From Mesorhizobium sp. (lineage in GTDB: Bacteria > Pseudomonadota > Alphaproteobacteria > Rhizobiales > Rhizobiaceae), in the NCBI RefSeq assembly GCF_004963255.1, contig NZ_SUGA01000018.1, positions 1 to 64,000 of the forward strand: a DNA stretch of 64,000 bases, in the 5' to 3' direction. The translations under genes were made by a program, and so were the position numbers. Of the stretch, positions 59,603 through 64,000 are shown piece by piece. Position 1 is the stretch's first letter. The number at the start of each line of letters is the position of its first letter. The notes under the pieces were generated by a model, which was not told the origin of the DNA, did not search any database, and saw nothing but the letters and a program-made list of their open reading frames with translations.

Positions 59603-60627
59603 GACCAGGGACCTTTCGACCGGCGCGGTGCGGTCGGGTTGCGGCCCCAGGGATTGGGTTTCGGCTGCGGTGGTTCGGCAGGCGGCGCGGGTTCCGTCCG
59701 CTTGCCCCACGGACCGGCCGACTCCTCCTCGGGCTGGATGGGCCGCGCGGAAGCCTCGCGCCGATTGGCCGACGACGCACGACCCATCTCGCTTGCCATC
59801 TCCTGCAGCGCGGCGATGCGGTTCTCGGTGCTCGGGTGGGTCGAGAACAGATTGTCCATGCGCTCGCCATGCAGAGGGTTGATGATGAAAAGATGCGCCA
59901 TCGCCGGGTTGCGCTCGGCATCCTCATTGGGGATTTGTTCCGCGCCGCGCGCGATCTTGTTGAGCGCCGAAGCCAGCCACAGCGGATTGCCGCAGATCTC
60001 GGCGCCGCGCCGGTCGGCCTCGTATTCGCGGGTGCGGCTCACCGCCATCTGCACGATCATGGCGGCGAAGGGCGCAACGATCATCGCCACAAGCACGCCG
60101 ACGAAGCCGAAGGAATTGTTGTTCTCGCGGCTGCCGCCGAGGAAGAAGGCGAAATTGCCGAGCATCGAGATGGCGCCGGCGAGCGTCGCCACGATCGTCA
60201 TGGTCAGCGTGTCGCGATGCTGGACATGGGCAAGCTCATGCGCCATCACCGCCGCGACCTCCTCGTGGGAGAGGCGCTGGAGCAGGCCGGTGGACGCGGC
60301 CACCGCGGCATTTTCGGGATTGCGGCCGGTGGCGAAGGCGTTGGGCTGCGGGTTGTCGATGAGATAGGTCTTCGGCATTGGCAGGCCGGCCTGCTTGGCC
60401 AGCGCCTGGACGATCGCGTAATATTCGGGCGCGTTCTTCTCGTCGACCTCGACGGCGCGGTTCATCGACAGCACCATCTTGTCGGCGTTCCAGTAGCTGA
60501 ACAAATTGGTGCCGGCGGCGATCAGAAGCGCAATGACCATGCCGCCCGAGCCGCCGATCAGATAGCCGACGCCCATGAACAGCGCCGTCATCGCGGCAAG
60601 CAGCATTGCGGTGCGAAGCGTGTTCAT
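59599..60627 (-). CDS. htpX: Membrane zinc metalloprotease HtpX
   Basis: HtpX is an inner-membrane protease in membrane-protein quality control. The protein has 342 residues. Helices at about 7-45 precede the active site HELAH (130-134) in EEVAAVMAHELAHVQHRD, with two further helices and a downstream Glu (SRTREYEADRRGAEICGN). A Pro/Arg-rich C-terminal tail of about 50 residues is typical for rhizobial forms. The stop overlaps the rsmB GTG. Confidence 0.95.
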   Translation of the reverse strand: MNTLRTAMLLAAMTALFMGVGYLIGGSGGMVIALLIAAGTNLFSYWNADKMVLSMNRAVEVDEKNAPEYYAIVQALAKQAGLPMPKTYLIDNPQPNAFATGRNPENAAVAASTGLLQRLSHEEVAAVMAHELAHVQHRDTLTMTIVATLAGAISMLGNFAFFLGGSRENNNSFGFVGVLVAMIVAPFAAMIVQMAVSRTREYEADRRGAEICGNPLWLASALNKIARGAEQIPNEDAERNPAMAHLFIINPLHGERMDNLFSTHPSTENRIAALQEMASEMGRASSANRREASARPIQPEEESAGPWGKRTEPAPPAEPPQPKPNPWGRNPTAPRRSKGPWS

Positions 60628-60732
60628 CGTTTCATCCGTTCGGGGCGATGGAGAATTGGGGTCGATCCTTTTGTGGTCATGGCTATATGATGGGAAAGGC
60701 CGGCCCCCGTTTCAATCGGCAGGGAATATCGC

Positions 60733-60954
60733 ATGACCGAACTGACCAACAAGACCGAAACCGCGGGCGAAGGCGACGGGCCGCGAAAGATGCTGACGCC
60801 GGCCGCGAGTCGTGCGCTGGCGGAGGCCGAGGCCAGGCGCAGGGAATATCGCGAGGCCGAGGCAAAATTGCCGAAGGAAATCGGCGGCCGCGGCGGCAAG
60901 GAACCTGGCCGCTATGGCGACTGGGAGGTGAAAGGCCTCACCAGCGACTTCTAG
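60733..60954 (+). CDS. DUF1674 protein (SDHAF4-like succinate dehydrogenase assembly factor)
   Basis: The protein has 73 residues from ATG 60733. A charged N-terminal half (ASRALAEAEARRREYREAEA) leads to the conserved C-terminus GGRGGKEPGRYGDWEVKGLTSDF, the DUF1674/SDHAF4 signature (G..G.EP.RYGDWE.KG..SDF). The family helps flavinylated SdhA assemble with SdhB. The gene is divergent from htpX and convergent with the HAD gene. The longer frame from 60606 is a read-through in another frame and is rejected. Confidence 0.88.
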   Translation: MTELTNKTETAGEGDGPRKMLTPAASRALAEAEARRREYREAEAKLPKEIGGRGGKEPGRYGDWEVKGLTSDF

Positions 60955-60962
60955 CCGGATGT

Positions 60963-61094
60963 GCTGATATTCAGGTGAGGCCGGCCTGCAAATGGCGGCT
61001 TCCTGCGCTTCCGGTGCTCACGTACTTTAAGTACGCTCCGCTCCGGTTCTCGGAACCCACCACTTTCGGCTCGGCCTGACCTGAATCTCAACAC
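60963..61094. repeat. Hairpin repeat, family E, between convergent genes
   Basis: Outer arms GATATTCAGGTGAGGCCG and CGGCCTGACCTGAATCTC pair with three or four mismatches. The core TGCGCTTCCGGTGCTCA, CGTACTTTAAGTACG, CTCCGCTCCGGTTCTCG matches the 54079-54196 copy, with a different but still self-complementary inner stem. It starts 9 nt after the DUF1674 stop. Confidence 0.78.
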
Positions 61095-61098
61095 ATCC

Positions 61099-61764
61099 TC
61101 AGGCCGCTGCCTGGGTTGGCGACAAAACGATGAAATCACTTTCGTCCGTCGCAATGCCGATTTCGTCATAGGAACGGATCGTCGGGTGCGGTGTGACGAG
61201 CGGGTGGACGTGCGTGGCGCTGATCACCATCACCGAGGCGCCGGAAGCCTCGCCCGCCGCGATGCCTGCCGGCGCATCCTCGAAGACCAGGCAGTCGCGC
61301 GCCTCGACGCCGAGACGGCTTGCGGCCAGGAGAAAGCAGTCAGGCGCCGGCTTGCCATGGGTGACGTCTTCCGCCGTCACCATCATGGCGGGCACCGGGA
61401 TGCCGGCCGCCTGGATGCGCAGCAGCGCCAGCTCGCGCGGCGCCGAGGTGACGATGGCCCAGCGCTCCGGCGGCAGCGATTCCAGGAACGCGACGGCGCC
61501 GGGGATCGGGACGATGCCTTCGAGGTCGTCCGCCTCGGCCTTGAGCAGCGCATCGGCCTCCGCAACCGCATCGACGCCAGCGAGCCTCAGTCCGGCGATC
61601 GTCTCGATCGCCCGCTTACCATGGATCGTCGGCAGGAAGCTTGCCACGTCGAGCCCGTGACGCTCGGCCCATTTCGTCCACACCCGTTCCGCCGCCGCGA
61701 TCGAGTTGAGCACCGTGCCATCCATGTCGAACAGGAAGGCAGCGAACTTTGAGCCTGCGAACAT
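61099..61764 (-). CDS. HAD family hydrolase, beta-phosphoglucomutase-like
   Basis: This phosphatase of HAD subfamily IA has 221 residues. Motif I is FDMDGTVLNS (Asp13, Asp15), motif II is IVTSAPR, motif III is the Lys in HGKPAPDCFLLAA, and motif IV is LVFEDAPAGIAAGEASG. The overall pattern is like sugar-phosphate phosphatases of the YfbT/HxpA group. The substrate is unconfirmed. It is divergent from the transglutaminase-like gene. Confidence 0.88.
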   Translation of the reverse strand: MFAGSKFAAFLFDMDGTVLNSIAAAERVWTKWAERHGLDVASFLPTIHGKRAIETIAGLRLAGVDAVAEADALLKAEADDLEGIVPIPGAVAFLESLPPERWAIVTSAPRELALLRIQAAGIPVPAMMVTAEDVTHGKPAPDCFLLAASRLGVEARDCLVFEDAPAGIAAGEASGASVMVISATHVHPLVTPHPTIRSYDEIGIATDESDFIVLSPTQAAA

Positions 61765-61950
61765 CGGGTTTTCCTGGAGAATCGTTTTCGGGGAGGGCGA
61801 AACGTGCTACCCAGTCTAGACCGGCCATCGCTGGCTGAGAAGGCGAGATGCGCGCATTTCGATTCCGCGCGGGAACAACCTTCGGTTCGTTGCGTTGAAA
61901 GGGCTGTCTTCCAAAATCACCAAGGGCCACAACCACCAAGGGGGGATGCG

Positions 61951-62820
61951 ATGCTGATCCGGCTCGGCTACGAAATCGCCATCGAATGCGCGGCGGCAAC
62001 GCCGATCATCTCGCTTCTCGACATCCATCCCGACCGGCAAGCCGACATCAAGCGGCAGACGCGGGTCCTGACCTCGCCGTCGGTGCCGACCCGGACCTAC
62101 CATGACCGCTATGGCAATATCTGCCGTCGCTTCACTGCGCCGGCCGGAGGCTTCCGCATCCTCTACGACGCGGCGATCGAGGACAGCGGCGAGACCGACG
62201 AGGTCAACACGCTGGCGCGGGAAACGCCGGTCGCGGAACTGCCCGACGACGTGCTGGTCTATCTGCTCGGCAGCCGCTATTGCGAGACCGATCATCTCAG
62301 CGACGTCGCCTGGCGGCGTTTCGGCCAGTTGCCGCCCGGCTGGGCGCGCGTCCAGGCAATCGTCGACTATGTCAACAGCCGGCTCTCCTTCGGCTATGGC
62401 TATGCACGCGCCACCCGCACGGCGGCCCAGGCGCATGAGGAGCGGGTTGGTGTCTGCCGTGATTTCGCGCATCTGGCGATCACGCTTTGCCGATGCATGA
62501 ACATTCCGGCTCGCTACGTGAACGGCTATCTCGGCGATATCGGAGTGCCGGTCGATCCGGCGCCGATGGATTTCTCGGCCTGGATGGAAGTCTTCCTCGA
62601 CGGCAAATGGTACACGTTCGATCCGCGCCACAACCGGCCGCGCATCGGCCGGGTCGTCATCGCGCGCGGCCGCGACGCCACCGACGTGCCGCTGCTGCAC
62701 AGTTTCGGTCCGCATCGGCTCGCCCTGTTCAAGGTTTGGACCTATGAGCAGGAAGGCAACCGCTTCAATCCGCCGCACCACGGCGTCGACCGGACGGTCA
62801 GCGCGCAGATGCTGGCTTGA
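61951..62820 (+). CDS. Transglutaminase-like family protein
   Basis: The protein has 289 residues from ATG 61951, behind GGGGGA. The N-terminal 100 or so residues match a transglutaminase-associated beta domain (LIRLGYEIAIECAAATPIISLL). The core has HEERVGVCRDFAHLAITLCRCMNIPARYVNGYL with the catalytic Cys169, and DFSAWMEVFLDGKWYTFDPRHNRPRIGRV. Asp224 is in place, but the residue before AW, often the catalytic His, is Ser209. Such proteins are cysteine peptidases or ligases of unknown substrate. Confidence 0.85.
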   Translation: MLIRLGYEIAIECAAATPIISLLDIHPDRQADIKRQTRVLTSPSVPTRTYHDRYGNICRRFTAPAGGFRILYDAAIEDSGETDEVNTLARETPVAELPDDVLVYLLGSRYCETDHLSDVAWRRFGQLPPGWARVQAIVDYVNSRLSFGYGYARATRTAAQAHEERVGVCRDFAHLAITLCRCMNIPARYVNGYLGDIGVPVDPAPMDFSAWMEVFLDGKWYTFDPRHNRPRIGRVVIARGRDATDVPLLHSFGPHRLALFKVWTYEQEGNRFNPPHHGVDRTVSAQMLA

Positions 62821-62828
62821 GGTCGGGT

Positions 62829-62866
62829 TATATTAGGTCGGCCTGCGAAGGATGGCCTCCTGCGCT
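62829..62866. repeat. Family E repeat, degenerate left half
   Basis: TATATTAGGTCGGCCTGCGAAGGATGGCCTCCTGCGCTTC parallels the left half of the 60963-61094 element. The right half is missing. It begins 8 nt after the transglutaminase-like stop. Confidence 0.5.
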
Positions 62867-62928
62867 TCGAGTGCCCAAAGACCCAGCGCCCTGCTGTTTC
62901 ATCGCGGCTCATGGCTGCCGCTGACCCG

Positions 62929-62955
62929 CTTCGGCACAGTGCGATTGTGCCGAAG
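62929..62955. terminator. Hairpin without T-run
   Basis: CTTCGGCACA and TGTGCCGAAG form a perfect 10-bp stem with a 7-nt loop. It could end the transglutaminase-like transcript or mark a structured leader. No T-run follows. Confidence 0.35.
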
Positions 62956-63079
62956 AGAGAACGGCTGCGACAGCCCTCGAGATCATGGTAAGCGCTTCAT
63001 TAAGGTCGCTTCGACGGCGCATTTTTCGTTTACTTCCGGTTTACCCACAAATCCGCCGAAAGTCAGTGAAAACAACGTG

Positions 63080-63094
63080 TTAACTGCCTGTTAA
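63080..63094. promoter_or_regulatory. CtrA-binding site
   Basis: TTAACTGCCTGTTAA matches the full CtrA consensus TTAA-N7-TTAA and lies 93 nt before the TadG-like start. CtrA control of pilus genes is known in alphaproteobacteria, so the context fits. Binding itself is inferred. Confidence 0.65.
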
Positions 63095-63187
63095 GCGTCT
63101 TTTGGCGGCGGACTCTCCGGGTTCGGCCGAAATCCTGCAACGCCTTTGCCGAGCGGCACGAAGCCGCAGACAGTGGAGGCGGAAGGG

Positions 63188-64000
63188 ATGCGGCAGTTCA
63201 GAGGTGTCGTTCGTGGGGTGGACGGCTTTACCCGGAATCGCGAAGGCAATTTCGCGGTTCTGTTCGGAGCTGCCGTATCTGTCCTCGCGCTGGGGGTGGG
63301 ATTCGCGGTCAACATCTCGCAACTCTACAATGCGAGGTCGAGCCTGCAGGGCGTCGTCGACGCCGCGGTGACCTCGACGGCCCGCGATCTCACCCTCGGC
63401 GTCATCACGGAAGCCGACGCCAACAAAACGGTGCAGGCATTCCTCGACGCCAACAGCACCGCCGGCATCCTGCAGGCCGACCAGGTGGTGCTGGACAAGC
63501 TTACGGTCAACAGGACAGCCAACACCGTGCAGGCGGACGCGCATGCCGATGTAGGCCTCTTCTTTCCGCTGTTCAGCACCGACAGCATGCGCCGCGTGAC
63601 CGCTTCGACGACCGCGCTCTACTCGGACAAGACGGTGGAGGTGGCGATGATGCTCGATGTCACCGGTTCGATGGCTCCCGACCGGCGCGCCAAGACCAAC
63701 AAGATCGGCGACCTGAGGACCGCCGCGTCACAGACGGTCAAGGATCTCCTGGATCAGAATCGGGACCCCAACGATCCCCGGATTCGGGTGTCGGTCATCC
63801 CCTATGCCGAAGCCGTCAATACCGGCGGCCTTTCCGATACCGTCTTCGTCGAGACAGAGCTGGGGCCGAAAGTGCCGCCGCCGATCGATGCCGCGGTGTC
63901 GATTTCCGCCACGGTGTCCGACAATTGCGCAACCGAGCGCAAAGACAAGGACGGCTATGCCGACTATTCGTCGGACGGGCCCTACACGCAACGGCGCGAC
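63188..64000 (+). CDS. TadE/TadG-like protein with von Willebrand domain (partial)
   Basis: This gene runs off the right end after 271 codons. ATG 63188 has GGAGG 8 nt upstream. The N-terminus has the TadE/TadG-like stretch NREGNFAVLFGAAVSVLALGVGFAVNISQLYNARSSLQGVVDAAVTSTA, that is, a prepilin-like membrane segment followed by 'lq.a.DaA'. From about 150 comes a von Willebrand type A domain with the metal-site motif DVTGSM (Asp157; Thr replaces the usual first Ser). TadG-like proteins belong to Flp pilus systems or related surface functions. The remainder lies outside the window. Confidence 0.85.
   Translation, partial: MRQFRGVVRGVDGFTRNREGNFAVLFGAAVSVLALGVGFAVNISQLYNARSSLQGVVDAAVTSTARDLTLGVITEADANKTVQAFLDANSTAGILQADQVVLDKLTVNRTANTVQADAHADVGLFFPLFSTDSMRRVTASTTALYSDKTVEVAMMLDVTGSMAPDRRAKTNKIGDLRTAASQTVKDLLDQNRDPNDPRIRVSVIPYAEAVNTGGLSDTVFVETELGPKVPPPIDAAVSISATVSDNCATERKDKDGYADYSSDGPYTQRRD

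Larger units (their letters stand above)
62821..63187. other. Intergenic regulatory stretch before the TadG-like gene
   Basis: This 367-nt region holds a degenerate family E half-repeat (62829-62866), a perfect 10-bp hairpin (62929-62955) and a CtrA-type site (63080-63094). Its AT content rises near 62990-63100, as expected for a promoter. No credible gene is seen; a frame at 62852-63094 has no ribosome site. Confidence 0.6.

Noticed and set aside
1..64000. CRISPR array, prophage or integrative element
   Set aside because: No regularly spaced direct repeats, integrase, or attachment-site duplication at the tRNA-Ala gene could be found; the RusA gene stands without phage neighbours.

Overview
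The window looks like chromosomal DNA of an alphaproteobacterium of the order Hyphomicrobiales, most likely Mesorhizobium or a close relative. GC content is high. The gene set is typical of the group: a roughly 1,590-residue NAD-glutamate dehydrogenase, a DUF1674/SDHAF4-like protein, heparinase II/III beside purH and rsmB, and a RirA-type iron box in front of exbB-exbD-tonB. Intergenic regions carry many palindromic repeats of kinds I recognise from rhizobial genomes. No rRNA, CRISPR array, IS element or plasmid/phage replication gene is visible. Genus assignment is inference from gene content, not a database match.

Layout. 0.1-6.2 kb: lemA lipoprotein, a small membrane protein, pdxY with a DUF429 partner, a beta-carbonic anhydrase, a secreted NTF2-like protein and an M3 peptidase. 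6.3-14.1 kb: a catabolic or uptake locus with an MlrC-type M81 metallopeptidase, two permeases and a solute-binding protein on the minus strand, and SDR, ATPase and RpiR regulator genes on the plus strand. The two arms diverge from a promoter region holding two copies of a 17-bp ATGT-N9-ACAT site. 14.3-20.5 kb: yggT-DUF167, a tRNA-Ala(CGC), secreted proteins, a large AsmA protein and a 57-codon gene. 20.7-24.7 kb: a Tat-exported multicopper oxidase and the exbB-exbD-tonB energy-transducing operon. 24.9-28.2 kb: a cysteine hydrolase, an ABM-domain protein overlapping an ECF sigma factor gene, a luciferase-like oxidoreductase and a 51-residue membrane protein. 28.5-34.2 kb: an SDR and a nucleoside-type (BMP family) ABC transporter. 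34.5-41.5 kb: a FadJ/FadB-like bifunctional beta-oxidation enzyme, a TetR-MFS divergent pair with an extensive perfect operator, and phoD. 41.7-45.7 kb: typA/bipA, DUF1062, LysE and YCII proteins. 45.9-47.0 kb: a lower-GC two-gene cassette encoding a RusA-type resolvase and a restriction-nuclease-fold plus HEPN protein. 47.0-64.0 kb: a peroxidase-like protein, NAD-glutamate dehydrogenase, an MFS protein, purH, heparinase II/III, rsmB, htpX, SDHAF4-like, HAD and transglutaminase-like genes, and the start of a TadG-like von Willebrand protein preceded by a consensus CtrA box.

Most operons are tight, with 1-4 nt ATGA, GTGA or TGATG overlaps. The most distinctive signals are the RusA/nuclease-HEPN cassette, the duplicated operator of the M81/ABC locus, the IRO box lying on the exbB promoter, the 19-bp-arm TetR operator covering the MFS start, the CtrA site before the TadG-like gene, and the palindromic repeat families. 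One repeat encodes the C-terminus of the M81 protein, and another keeps its hairpin through compensatory base changes.
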